DNA of 64,000 nt, taken from contig NC_064614.1 in NCBI RefSeq assembly GCF_023898315.1, positions 705,236,720 to 705,300,719 of the forward strand, read 5' to 3'. This DNA is from Schistocerca nitens. Lineage: Eukaryota > Arthropoda > Insecta > Orthoptera > Acrididae. Position numbers and translations under genes: made by a program. Below are positions 1 through 11,261 of the stretch, piece by piece. The first letter of the stretch is position 1, and each line of letters opens with the position of its first letter. The notes beneath the pieces were generated by a model. It made no database searches. It saw only the letters and a list, made by a program, of their open reading frames with translations, and was not told the origin of the DNA.

Positions 1-299
1 CAAAAGTATACAGACACTCCTATGAAATGTGGAATTGACCACCAGATGTTACACGAGGCAGACTTGACAGGCAGTGAGATGTGTTGTCAGTAAAGAAACA
101 GTAACAGCAGAACGGTTTGGTCAGGAGAGCTCAGTGTCTCATTGGAGGTCATGTGAATAACAAATCCATCATGATCCACAAGAATAACACTCCAATTCAC
201 GGGCACTTCAACTCCTCCTAAAGCTGTGAAGAGGACTGTTGGTGAGGTGAATGTGAAGATACAATCACAGCTAAACCAAAATAAGGCACACTCACTTAC

Positions 300-551
300 T
301 GAGAGGCAAGGATTGTCAAGCACTACAAAGAATGTTTGTAAGAAATTGCAGGAAATGATCAGAAGGAATAGTTCGTGAGTTCCAAAGTGCACCAGCAGTC
401 CAGCCAGCACAATGTTTGTGTATAGGGAGTTGAAAATATTGGGTTTCAACAGTGAAGCAGCTCCTTGTAAGCCACATATTTCTGTAGTCAGTGCTGACAC
501 TTGAGGTGATGTAACGAGTGATGCTGTTGGATAGTGGATGGCTGGACACGA
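300..551 (-). CDS. Candidate internal exon, unknown multi-pass membrane protein
   Basis: On the minus strand an open frame of 161 codons (87-572) contains a segment bounded by plausible splice sites: an acceptor CTGAACAG|TCG with a pyrimidine-rich stretch before it, and a consensus donor CTCA|GTAAGTGAG. The 252-bp segment is exactly 84 codons, phase 0 at both ends. It encodes two strongly hydrophobic stretches (around NIVLAGLLVHF and LFLLIISCNFLQTFFVVL), as in a membrane-spanning protein. I do not recognise the family. It lies about 8.7 kb beyond the CHERP stop, so it would belong to another gene transcribed in the same direction. A chance open frame is possible. Confidence 0.35.
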
Positions 552-943
552 CTGTTCAGAGAGATGAATCATGCTATACCCTCAGCAATCCAATGAAAAG
601 GTTTGGATGTGGCAAATGCTTGGAGAGAATTTTGCCTGCCTCACACGTAGTGCATACAGTGACGTGGTGTTATGGTGTAGAATCATTTTCCATGGTTAGA
701 GCATGGTACCCTTATTGCACTTAACAAAACACTAAATACAGAAGGATGTGAACACATTTATCAACATTCTGTACTGCGTACACTAGAGGAACAGTTCAGA
801 GATGACAATCACTTATAGCAGCATGGCCCCCTGTCATAAAGCAGCATCTCTGTAGCAATAGTTTGTGGACAATAACATTCTTGAAATAGACTGGCTTGCC
901 CAGAATACTGATTCTGGTGTAACAGTGGGTACCCATAACTTAC

Positions 944-1061
944 ACTGCCCTTTAGGGAAGCTATTTCATGTCGAGTGCAATTATGCGAACAGTGGGAGGC
1001 AAGCAGCCGGTCCCCTCCAATTCTATTATTTATATACACATTTTGTTGACTCCTTGGAGCC
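944..1061 (-). CDS. Possible partner exon of the 300-551 candidate
   Basis: This 118-bp minus-strand segment is open in one frame and flanked by an acceptor AACTGTAG|GG and a consensus donor GCAGT|GTAAGTT. It starts with one base completing a codon and ends in phase 0, which is compatible with the phase-0 start of the candidate exon at 300-551 across a 392-bp intron. The encoded peptide is hydrophilic (includes NNRIGGDRLLASHCSHNC) and unrecognised. The only evidence is splice-site quality and phase agreement; short open segments with such sites occur by chance. Confidence 0.18.
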
Positions 1062-3344
1062 CTACAGTTTATTGGGTTGACTATGAACTTCCCTATTTCC
1101 CACCATCATTGTTCAAGATGGTGAACTCACGGGGTTCAGTATAGCTTGCCATAAATGATCAGTATGTGGGTGTATACAGACCACCACTACCTGTAGTGCA
1201 AACAGCAAGTTACAACAGTAGAATGAACGACGTCAGCACTCCATACAGGTAACTTGCCATAAAAGAAAACTAATATCTATATTGACAGAATAAAAGAAAA
1301 GCAAAATCAACTCCTGTTTCTATTAACATGGAAATAGACTGTTTCCTTGTAAATGTTCTTATGTAATATTTTATCATCAGAGTCCCCTTTACACCATCAG
1401 GACTGCTGAACATACCATACAGGGTGTCTTGAATTGGTGAGAAAGGAACGACTTCCCTAATTCAGACTATTTCAACACTGCCTCACGAGTGCAAGCATGG
1501 CTAATACAAGTTACCTGCTGGACAGTACTATGGCACATGTTCTGTGAATGCGTGAGCCACCTTGTACCCTTGCCTGCAATTGCTTGGACAGGGCAGCACA
1601 ACTGTGTACCTTATTGTAAAAATTAATTGTATTTTCTATATGCACTTCAGCTCTCTACATTATCTAGTATTAGTTTCTGCAGTGTCAACATGGCACTCTA
1701 GTTTTGAAATCTTCTCCAATCGTCACCTCTTATGCTGTGTCATAAATGTCACACACATCTTATCCTCTTATTCTGGCCTAGTCAAAATGAAGGAGAATCA
1801 TTCATCAGTAGGGAGTTAGTGTAAATTAGATAGTTCTTGAAAAAGTGAACATCACAAATTCTTTACCATAGATCACTTGCCACCTTATTACTGTTGACTG
1901 ACGTTTCCTTGTATGAATGGCATAATACTACATCCTAAAATAATGATGATGATAATGATAATAATTATTATTATAAACAGTCTCCATGGATAAATGAAAA
2001 TTATTTAAATTTATTCTAAGCACATTAATGCACAGAGAAAAGTAAAATCAGGATTTGTTTTAAGTCATATATTTAAGAAGAGACGACAAATGTTCAAAGA
2101 CTTTGAACACACATTTAAAAATGCAAACTTTTCAGCTGTAGAACAGTCACATCAAATGTACATTTGATTTAGTTCACATTTTAAACTATAGATACACAGT
2201 AGCACAGTAGTTGCAGAAAGTGATCTCTCTCTCTCTTACGGTGATTATCCCATTTGTCTCATATATTTATATTTTACATGCATTAGTCTCATCACTTCCT
2301 GTAATAAAAAAACGAAAAAAAGGATTACATTCACACAGTCAAAATATTTGATTGAGATGGACTGAAAATGAAGCAAAGTATGAAAAATAGTACTACATGC
2401 TTGACACTGTATTTATGACAGAAGTCCAGACTAAAAGACACCCCCCCCCCTTCCCCCGCACACACACGACAGTATATACCACATAATGCGCAAAATCATT
2501 GCAGATGGTATGCACAGCTACAATCACTACATCACCGTAACGAAATTAAGCATAACTGCAAAATGACGAAAATAAGGAGAAAAATGGTGAGCAGTCACTG
2601 TAAAAAAGGAACACTCCCTGTTTGCAATGAAATCAGTGCATTTGGCTTGCAATGTCTTAGCTGTATGTGTATAGTCATTATGAACTGGGTGCCACATCTC
2701 CATAAAGTTTCAGACACAGTGCCACACAGACACAATCCGGACCCTGATTTACAGTTTTGTATATTTTGAAGCAGTAGACATAGTATTAACATGGCAGGAA
2801 CATACAACGTAAAATGCATTTAGTAAGTCATAAAAACATAAACACTGCCTCAAAGTAATATAATTATGTATTTTTTCCTGCAACCAGTCATTGCTACAGT
2901 TTGGTGTGCCTTCTCCCCCACCCCTCAGACCTCATGGTTGATCATCCTGTTTACTTATTCATTGAAATAAACAAGACTTTACAAAGAAATTGCATTTCAG
3001 AAATTCTTTTTTATATGATAACACTTCAAATCATAAAAAACATAGCCCAAAGTCACACTGCCATCCTCCTTCACTGTTTCTCTGACAACCTACGCAAAGC
3101 CATAAGAAATGAAAGTACAACATCTCTTTAATAGGGAGACAGCTGTTTTCTTATTCTTCTCCATCCTGATTAAACACCCTACTTCCCATTTCTTTCTGCC
3201 TTTCCACCAATTTTTGCTTGTCACAAAACTCCACACTGGCTGCCATACCCTTGTTATGCCAATGACCATTGGACCGATTTTTAGCATTAGCTTCATGCTT
3301 GCAAGAAAATTGTCTTGAGAGTGTATGACAGCCTAAAGAGTCGC
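1062..3344. other. No recognisable gene; simple repeats
   Basis: Nothing coding is recognised. The stretch holds an ATG/AAT microsatellite (about 1941-1974), a short CT run (about 2224-2236) and a run of ten C (2441-2450). Open frames here are short and lack family motifs. Confidence 0.5.
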
Positions 3345-3793
3345 AGTTTCCAGATGAAATCAAACATTGGAAAATCCAGGATGGAATAATGATGATATTA
3401 TGAAAAGAATAGATTCTTACTCACCATGCAAAAGAGATGTGAGACTCAGACAGGCATTATAAAAGGACTGCTATACATTTAAGCTTTTGGCCGGAAACTC
3501 TTCTTCGTAAGTAGAAAAGACGCACACATTCATGTAAGCACAAGTCACACACACATGGTTACTCTCTCTGGCCACTGAGCCTGGCCTCAGTGGTCAGATG
3601 GAGCAGGCATGTGTGTGAGAGTTGTGTTCATGTGAATGTGTGTGTGTCTTTTCTACTTGAGAAGAAGGCCTTTCGGCCAAAAGCTTAAATGTATAACAGT
3701 CTTTTCATAGTTCCTGTCTGCGACTCAGCATCTTCTCTATATGGTGAGTAGCAATCTATCCTTTTCATAATATCATCGTAGTTCGCAGATGAA
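3345..3793. mobile_element. Foldback element with 14-bp target duplication
   Basis: A 421-bp insertion (3359-3779) is flanked by AGTTTCCAGATGAA (3345-3358) and AGTTCGCAGATGAA (3780-3793), a 12/14 target-site duplication. After an asymmetric left end (CATTGGAAAATCCAGGATGG) the two halves form an inverted repeat: the left reads TATTATGAAAAG then CTCACCAT, and the right ends GGTGAGTAGCAATCTATCCT then TTTTCATAATA. The right arm shares the block CTGCGACTCAGCATC with the 3' end of the Penelope-like element at 36513-36540. A hairpin motif (TTGAGAAGAAGGCC, TTTC, GGCCAAAAGC) lies at 3657-3684. It encodes no protein. The long duplication argues for retro-insertion rather than cut-and-paste. Confidence 0.75.
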
Positions 3794-5829
3794 CAATTTT
3801 TTGGCCACCCAGAGCACTGCAGTGGCATATCCATTTATTGTGAAGCCAACAAAATTGAGATTTGAGCATAAACAAGTGGAATAATGCATTCTTCATAGAA
3901 GAATTCCTCCTTAGTTCGCAGAATTACTCACATCACTTATTCAACAGGAACACCACGAAAGAGACTAGTTTGGTGATGTTGGTGGTGTCCTGGTTTTGGC
4001 ATGCATCATGCTATATGGACATGAGGAGCTTCACTCCCAAGTTGGCAGTTGGGGAAGTACTGTTAATGCCAAGAGATACAGAGAAATGAGATGCAACATT
4101 TTGAAGACCATAAAGCCTGTCTGTGTCAAATTGTTTGGTGAGTATCTTCCATTACACAATTTCTTTCTAACTAAAAGTTTGGGCACTGCAGCATGCCAAT
4201 TGATTTTTAGTGAGCATTACTATGTTCTGTAACCCGATGAATATCTTGCTCAGGATAAAGGCTTTCATTTCTGGATTACGCTCAAAATTTACACGTAAGT
4301 ATATTTCTGATAGCATACCGGTATCATTCACTTTTCGCTCTTTTCAAAATTAGCAAAGAAACAATGAGCAATACACAACTCAAAGCATTCGGTAAAGGCC
4401 TCTATGCAATTGCATGCTGAGGTTGGCAGTATCGTACATGAGATAATTCAGGGCTGACCACTATTGGTGTTTGATACAGTTCAAAACAACCACCACTTAA
4501 AATTGCCATGGAAGTGTCTGCATATATCAACTTTTGAACTTTAGCTAGCAGACAAATGTGCATATATCTTTGTTCCAAGATGCTAGGTCTCCCAGCCGAG
4601 TCCAACATTGCATTTCTCTATGTGTATCTAATACAGACCATTCTATTGCCCACAACTGACATGGCAGCTGAACACCAAGTACATTGATATGTCATTTCTT
4701 TTAAGCAGCTTTTAATTTAGCAATCACGTTCATATATTAGCTTTGCAAATTGTGTTTTGCCAGATGATGAACAAAATCAGGAATTGAAAATTGGTTACAT
4801 TTTTGAAATTTATATGTGGAAAATAAAGATTTCAAACTATATCTGATAAAATAGTTCATCTAGATACAAATCACTATGAATTAGTGTCTACTAGGCAATT
4901 TTGCATTACTGCAATCTGAGGCAGAATTCACATCTATAGGCACATTTATTGCAAGACACAAATTTTTCAGGTCCCTAGCTATATACATTATTATAAGCCA
5001 CATTTGACATCTCCTTTTCTAATGTTCCTCTAGCCATAAACAGAATGATAGTCATGAAGGCTGACCATCAACCACAAAAATATTGTTCAGTTTTTTATGC
5101 ATAACCTTGAATGTAATTTGTTGATCTGTAGACCACAGGTGTCCCAAATTCCGTTCTAAATTAGGTGGTTAAGCTCCCCACCGTTACACTGGGCAAACAG
5201 ATGTCCTTTTTGTGGAAACCGTTACACTGGGCAAACAGGTGTCCTTTTGTGGAAAAGCATATTTGGTTTGGAGCATATATGACTTCTGGATCCACCATTC
5301 AGCACACAGCTTTGATATCAGTTCAGTACGGTTTCATGATCTGGATCAATTATGATTCAACTTTTCAGGATTGTCTGTGTGAACAAGTACGCCACTCATG
5401 CTACAAGTACGCCACTCATGGTACAAAGCAGCTGCACTTACAAAATGCTATTTTAAAGGAGTCAGGATGAGAGAGTGAGGGGGGGGGGATTGCTTCAACC
5501 TGTAATGTCACTGGAGAATTTTGTTAGTCATAACTTGTAAAAAGTGAGAGGCTAACGTTTCTCAAAATCTGATACTTTAGATGCTTATTTGGGATGAATC
5601 CCAAAAAATTTACGCATCCTGTTCAGTCAGAAACAACAGGCTGAAAACATAATCTGAGCAAAGTGCTTTTTTTTTTTCATGAAAACACAAAATATTTTGG
5701 TAACATCTGCAACAATGGATGAAACTAACAAATGACCAGCTAACAGCCAGAGAGAAAATTCACAGTGGTGCAATTTGAAGGAAGTGCAACATTTTTTGGT
5801 AAAAAGTGTATTACTATTTCAAGTTCACA
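3794..5829. other. No recognisable gene; small tandem duplications
   Basis: No protein family is recognised. Small direct duplications are visible: a unit of about 40 bp containing CCGTTACACTGGGCAAACAG repeated at about 5179-5255, and GTACGCCACTCATG repeated at about 5389-5420. A run of ten G is at 5479-5488. The open frame at 5165-5470 overlaps these duplications and has no supporting homology. Confidence 0.45.
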
Positions 5830-5959
5830 CCAAAACCCTAGCCAGCTTCTTGCTCGTAAGCAACAGAAAAGGAAAGGCATAATGTTCCTTGGACATGATA
5901 TTGCAAAACAATGCTCTTGATACTAAAGGTCAGATTCAAATCAATACGAACCACATACA

Positions 5960-6325
5960 AAGAGAATGTTTGGTGCTGGTGACAGACACATTACTGTATG
6001 GCATGGGAACTAATTGCCTCTTAAGATTCCCAATGGATTTGAATGGCCCATCACATATAAATCAAAAACACGAAATGCAGCTCGTGTAAAGTAAAAACTG
6101 AGAAAGAAGTCTTAGCAATTACTAACAACATTTATAAGTTTCATCTTGTCACAGATCATCAACCATTATTAATTTCTTTTGAGTTCCAGAAAACATGGTC
6201 AAATGATAACAGATGTGGGTAATATCTTGAGTTCTTTTAATTATGACACACAGTTAGAACTGCTACCAAACATGAAAACACAGATGCTCTATCAAGGTCA
6301 CCAACTGGACCTAACACAAAGATGT
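5960..6325 (+). pseudogene. Gypsy-type LTR retrotransposon, RNase H remnant
   Basis: Across shifting plus-strand frames the translation resembles the RNase H end of a Gypsy/Ty3 polyprotein: a PNGFEWPITYKSKTRNAA block (compare PDG-x-RPIAYASRTLN), then KTEKEVLAITNNIYKFHLVTD and HQPLL (compare EKEALAI...KFH...VTDHKPL), then a distant AYNY...NTDALSR-like end near 6290. Several frameshifts and stops separate the blocks, so it is a dead fragment. No LTRs, primer site or other polyprotein domains are seen nearby. Confidence 0.7.
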
Positions 6326-6559
6326 ACTGTCAAGAAAAACTGTAATTCCACTTGGCCATTCATATATAAGAGACGTTACATGCAGTTTCTACAATGTGCC
6401 AACCACTCTGGCAGCTGCCACTGTGGAAAAAATCAACAAAGTCATGCAGCAGTTATGGTCAGAATATCTACATCCACATAAGCAATATTTCTGCTGGCAA
6501 TAAGACATAACCAGGAATATGAAGTTTGAGGTTTTCCAATGAAACTGGACAGCAAATAA

Positions 6560-9095
6560 TTGGAAGATCAGTTGAAATGAGGTTATAATAGAATTTCAAC
6601 AAAAGTAAAACATGGGTAATGGAATGTAGGGGAACTAAATCAGATGATTCCAAGAGAATAAGATTCAAAAATGAGACACGAAAAGTAGTAGATGAGTTTT
6701 GCTGCGAGGCAGAAAATTAACTGACAGTGGATGAAGCAGAAAGGGTAGTAAGATGCACGCTGGCAATTGCAAGAAAAGTGTTTCCAAAAAAAGAAATTTT
6801 TTGACTTCAAATAAAAATGTAAGTGTTAACAAGTCCTTTGCAAAAATATCTATCCTGATGTAGCCTTATATACAGGGCCATTTTTTCCACAGTGTACAAA
6901 CTCTAGGGATTGATCAATGAGAGGATACAGAACAAAAAAGGTCTAAAGAACTTTGTGTCCAGAAATGTATGTTTCCATGCTACAGGCAATTTCTTTAGTC
7001 ATGCATTGTTACAGAGACTGCAGTCTAATGCCCGCTGTACCATGCAACCACAGTTACAGTATGCATGGTTTCCAGCTAGTGTGTGGTACTGTTCCTCATA
7101 CATCATGCCCTTTCCTGCCATAGTAATTGTTAATTGTGTCTCCGATTCACTTCTCTTGCTGACTCATCTTGTAGTGGATGAGATACAGTGTTGTACACAA
7201 TAGTTCCATATTCACATTGAGAGCTTGTCAACATGGTGTTTAATTACAGAAAGGCAAATGGCAACAGGTAGCAAGCAGCGAGGTTGTATAAGAAGACGTG
7301 TCTTCACCGACAACAACCACAGCTTTCAATGTTTGCAACAGTGTTTCACCATTTGTCTGAGACAGGATCATTTCAGGAAGCAGGAAATCATGAAGGATGT
7401 ACCTGGAACATTCAGACACCAGACTTGGAGGAAAATGTGATTAACACTGTGAAAGATGACCGCCATGTCAGTACCAGGCAGCTGGCCCGCCAGTACAGGG
7501 TAAGGCAGACGACCATGTGGAACATTCTCCATGACAATTGTTACTAGCCTTATTACCTACAGTGTGTGCAGGACTTACTAGAAACAGACTTTTCACATCG
7601 GGAGCAGGCAGCCATGATTCTGGTATTTTTGTCACCCATCCTATTCACAGATGAGCCCCCCCCCCTCCCCCCCCCAACAAAAAAAAAAAAAACTTCCGTA
7701 ACAGTCATATGTGGGATAGTATACAGAACCCACACGGTATGGTGACAGAAAATCATCAACATCGGTGCAGCCCGAATGTGGGGGCTGGGATAACAGGCGA
7801 CCACATTTTGGGACCAGTCTTCCTTTCACATCACCTAACAGGCCGGAATTATAAGCTTTTCTTGCATGTGACTTTGCGTATCCTGCTGGAAGAAGTGCCA
7901 CTGATAATACAAGGGTTACGTGGCTGCTACATGACTTTGCTCCAGAACACTTCACCATCAATGTCCGGACCATCCTAATCCTGCCTTCCCTGTTGATGGA
8001 TCAGATGAGGGGGGCCAGTTGCATGGCCTCCTCGCTCACCGGATATCAACCGGTGCGATTTCTTGTTACGGGGCCATAACAAAATATCATCAATGTAGAG
8101 CTGATTCCAGATGTGGAGACACTCTATCAGGGTAGTCATGCTGCCTCTGACACTGTTCAGATGCAGCCTGGCTGATGTGAACGTGAGAGACAGAATATGC
8201 TAAGGCATGTACACGCATGCATCGAGAGACATGGAAACTATTTTCAGCATATGCTGTAACTGTGGCTGCATGGTACAGCGCGTATTTGACCGCAATTTCT
8301 GTAATATTGCACGATTGAATAAATGGTCTTTAGCACACAAACCATGCATTTCTGAACATAAGTTTATTAGACCTTTTTTGTTCTGTATCCTCTATTCGAT
8401 CTGTCCCTAGAGTACGTACGCAGTACACACAAAAAATCACCCTATAGAAGTGAAATGTGGATGATAAACAGTACAGACAAGAGAATAGAAGCTTTTGAGG
8501 TGTGGTGCTACAGAAGAGGACTGATGATTATATGGGTAGATTGAATATTAATAAATGAAAATATTACTGAATCAAATCAGAGACAAAAGAAATTTATAAC
8601 ACAAGATAGCTGAAGGAAGGGATCCACTTGCTGCAGTTGAGGCTGTGTAAGAACATTCCAGACAGTTACAGTGAGCTCAGCACAGTTGCTTCCCGTGTCT
8701 ACCTCAACCAGTCATGTAATGTGATGTTGTAAATGTCTCTATGGCAATGCCTCAGTGCTGCCACAGCTCTATTATAAGACCACTGTTTCACATGCAGTTG
8801 TTTGTACATTGCAGTTGAAAGCTGGCAACAACACTCGCACCCTTAAGGAAATTATCTGAAGCTGACTCGGCAACAGAACGTACATCCTGAGGCAAGAGGG
8901 AATCAGTAATTTGGTAACAGAGAGTAGTGTGAGGGTAAAAATTGTACAGGGAGACAAAGGTTTGACTACAGTAAGCAGGTTCAAATGGATGTAGGTTGCA
9001 GTAGTTATGCAGAAGTGAAGAGGCTTTACATACAGCACAGAATAGTGTGGAGAACTGCATCAAAGCTGTGTTTGGACTGAAGACCACTACTACAA
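6560..9095 (+). mobile_element. Endonuclease/RT LINE remnant split by a DNA transposon
   Basis: The pieces 6560-6872, 8445-8620 and 8885-9095 align in order with the 3' half of the better-preserved LINE at 29907-32260. Shared blocks include GGTAATGGAATGTAGG near 6611, the TGGCAATTGCAAGAAAAGTG block near 6761, GAATAGAAGCTTTTGAGGTG near 8482, and the terminal GGACTGAAGACCAC near 9078. The reading frame is destroyed throughout. A 1.57-kb DNA transposon interrupts it at 6874-8443, and about 260 bp (8625-8885) has no counterpart in the reference copy, suggesting another old insertion or rearrangement. It lies just beyond the CHERP stop codon. Confidence 0.75.
6873..8443 (+). mobile_element. DUF4817-type DDE DNA transposon, degenerate
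   Basis: This 1.57-kb element sits inside an older LINE and has terminal inverted repeats of roughly 90 bp. The left copy contains GAGGATACAGAACAAAAAAG near 6922 and the right copy the same sequence inverted near 8375-8395. The flanks suggest a short TATA duplication. Inside are remains of a transposase with an N-terminal helix-turn-helix region (DUF4817-like, about 7225-7440), a second helix-turn-helix STRQLARQYRVRQTTMWNIL (7450-7530), and a catalytic-core block GDHILGPVFLSHHLTGRNY near 7800-7850. The frames are broken repeatedly; C and A homopolymers at 7656-7692 lie in the middle. A related but different element is at 21808-23335. Not capable of activity. Confidence 0.75.
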
Positions 9096-9210
9096 CAGCA
9101 ATAGCAATGCAATTTGTGTAACATCATTCAGTTGCAAGACAAATAAAATACAAAAATAAAATGGGCGACAATATAAAACATAATGTTCTTACCAAGTCTG
9201 CATATCAGCA
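9096..9210 (-). other. Probable start of CHERP 3' UTR
   Basis: This is the AT-rich sequence immediately after the CHERP TAG, before the endonuclease/RT LINE remnant begins. No canonical AATAAA on the minus strand occurs here. The first one downstream is at 8363-8368, inside the inverted repeat of the DUF4817-type transposon, so the transcript may end inside transposon sequence. Confidence 0.4.
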
Positions 9211-9339
9211 CTATAACCTTTCCTCGGCCCTTGCTTTCATACGGTTGATAAACGCTTGTCCCTTACTTTTACGGAAATTTTCATATGGGTCATTGAGGTT
9301 AATGCCCACTCCTTTGTACATATCCACTCGATCTCGAAC
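9211..9339 (-). CDS. CHERP: CHERP/SCAF6 orthologue, last coding exon
   Basis: This is the terminal coding exon of a nuclear RNA-processing protein of the CHERP (calcium homeostasis endoplasmic reticulum protein, SCAF6) family. It encodes 42 residues and a TAG stop. The segment reads VRDRVDMYKGVGINLNDPYE and ends in NRMKARAEERL, matching the conserved CHERP tail that follows the G-patch (YKGVG, DPYENxR and RMKAR blocks). The acceptor is CCAG|GTTCG and the exon starts in phase 0, exactly matching the phase in which the G-patch exon at 29398-29542 ends. The intron between them is about 20.06 kb and full of transposons. In vertebrates CHERP works with U2 snRNP factors in alternative splicing. No AATAAA is seen on this strand in the roughly 115 bp before transposon-derived sequence begins near 9095. 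Assignment is from remembered family similarity; confidence is high because order, phase and motifs all agree. Confidence 0.87.
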   Translation of the reverse strand, partial: VRDRVDMYKGVGINLNDPYENFRKSKGQAFINRMKARAEERL

Positions 9340-9670
9340 CTGGAATGAATGACATCCATTAATGCATTGCAGCTGTGAAGTATAACAATTTCAGTTACTT
9401 CCACAATAATTTAAAAATATCAATACTTTCATTCTGGTTTTGAGGCCTAGAATTGACTTTATGAGAATGTGTATTTTAAGGTGCTCTATTAACCTGTTGT
9501 TAGCGTTGCACTCGTCATTTACAATGCATGCGATTGACAAGTTTCCCTTATATTACAATGAGAAAACTGGTCACTGTTTTGAAATGGCTAGGAAAACCCA
9601 ACTAGTGTACGTGCCAATACACAGAGATAACTGGCATTTCAAGGTGCAACCTCAAGACAAGCTATTACCT

Positions 9671-9903
9671 AGAATGAAATTTTCACTCTACAGCAGAGTG
9701 TGCGCTGATATGAAACTTCCTGGAGAGCTTCTGTGAAGTTTGGAAGGTAGAAGACGAGGTACTGGCGGTATTAAAGCTGTGGGGATGGGGCGTGAGTCGT
9801 GCTTGGGTAACTCAGTTGGTACAGCACTTGCCCATGAAAGGCAAAGGTCCTGAGTTCGAGTTTCGGTCCGGCACACAGTTTTTATCTGCCAGGAAGTTTC
9901 AAG
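9671..9903 (+). repeat. tRNA-like interspersed repeat
   Basis: A repeat starts GAATGAAATTTTCACTCTAC and ends in GGCACACAGTTTTTATCTGC and CAGGAAGTTTC. Its centre (about 9809-9872) resembles a tRNA: an A-box-like TAACTCAGTTGGTACAGCAC and a B-box-like GAGTTCGAGTTTC separated by an anticodon-arm-like stretch, so it may derive from tRNA and carry internal pol III promoters. Other copies or pieces are at 23725-23935 (minus), about 51095-51250, and 55003-55076. No poly-A tail or clear target duplication is visible at this copy. Confidence 0.65.
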
Positions 9904-10425
9904 CTATTACATGTTTGAAAAACATCGATTGGTATCAACAGTTTAAACAAGTAGTTTGCCATTATTTAAATTCAAGTGGAAAATATTTAAAATTTTGTAC
10001 TACATTACTAAAAGATATATTTTAATTCGCCTTCTGGGGTGGCTCCACCTCAGAGTCTTCAGCTAGAAGCCATGTCTGTGCAATATTAACAACTGTGTAT
10101 GTCTAGCGGAGCTTCTTCACAGTAGTCCTCCTTATGTATCAGCTGTGCATGATTATGTAAAAGTCCAAATAATAATGGCCAAAATTGTTTCACTTAGAAT
10201 TCCAGTCACATTAATCAAGGTATCTGCAGGCTACTTCACACCTTTGGGGGCATAGATTTGTTTGACCTGTGAGATGATTGGCAAGCAGAATACTACAAGG
10301 CCTACCTCGAAGATCATTTCCTTATCCCAATATGGATACCATACCTACTACTGATTTTGAAAAATCTCCTATACTAACTGTTAAATTAATAGAATGTGCA
10401 GATAATATATTGAATTGAACTTAAT
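9904..10425. other. No recognisable feature
   Basis: AT-rich sequence without open frames, family motifs or obvious repeats. It probably lies in the last CHERP intron. Confidence 0.4.
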
Positions 10426-11250
10426 TTTATTTGATCCTGTAGGATTACATGGTGTAATGTGAATGTACATGTAATATAGGACATGTCAAAAATACAAAAA
10501 CCTTCATTATCACATCCTTCCTAACCATTCTAACATCATTGATTATAATTAACAATATTTACAAATTTAATGTGAACAGTACTCATCAACACTGTAAAAT
10601 TCCTTTTCCACCAGGTAGTCTTTTAGGTTCTTTGAAAACTTAGTGTCATGTACGTTGTCACGCAGTTTTTTAGGCAAACTTCTTAGTAATTTGGTACCTC
10701 AGTAGTGAGGTCCTTTTTCCAGCACTGTCAGTCAGTGAGGTATGCTTCATATGTCATTCTTCCTCTGTGTGTACACTCTACACTATCTTTTGTGACATAT
10801 AGTGTAGTTTTATATATGTACAAGCAGGAAAAAGTTAAGATACCTAGTCTTTTGAAGCTGTTTCTTAATGTTTCAGAAGTCTTTCTTCTTAATATGATTC
10901 TGACTGGCCCCCCTCCCCGCCTTTTTTTTTTTTTTAAAGAAGAAGAAATGTGATTGCCCTTTTTATTTCTTGTATGTTTGAATTTCCCCTCACTAACACT
11001 CCATGCCTTAGATACGGTTCAAAGAGTCCAGGGTATACTGTGCAGAGAAGCTGTTTGTTTTCATTCTGTGCTAGCTGCCTCATTATAAATATGATGGAGC
11101 TGAGTTTCTTACAGACAGAATTAATATGTTGTTTCCCATTCAGCTTGTTACCCACCGTAATACCTAAGAAACTAGTGGATTCTACTTCTTCTAGTCTCAT
11201 CCACCTCTCTATTGCTCAATAGTTACGTTTCTTCAGGATACCTACCATAA
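10426..11250 (-). pseudogene. Non-LTR retrotransposon, 3' end of RT (Jockey-like)
   Basis: The minus-strand frame at 10934-11200 encodes a Jockey-group RT thumb region: STSFLGITVGNKLNGKQHIN, then VCKKLSSIIFIMRQLAQ and YPGLFEPYLRHGVLVRGNS, matching the FLGI-x-D-xxLxWxxHI, CKKLSS and YxSLxxPxLxYGIxxWG pattern. The upstream RT and endonuclease are missing (5' truncation near 11250). The sequence to about 10426 is probably its 3' end and untranslated tail. It is distinct from the better-preserved Jockey-like element at 15768-18695. A short purine-rich tract around 10920-10950 interrupts the end of the frame. Confidence 0.7.
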
Positions 11251-11261
11251 ACTACAGACTA

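Noticed and set aside
9809-9872. Functional tRNA gene
   Set aside because: The A- and B-box-like sequences belong to an interspersed repeat seen elsewhere in the window, and the acceptor and anticodon arms do not form a convincing cloverleaf by eye.
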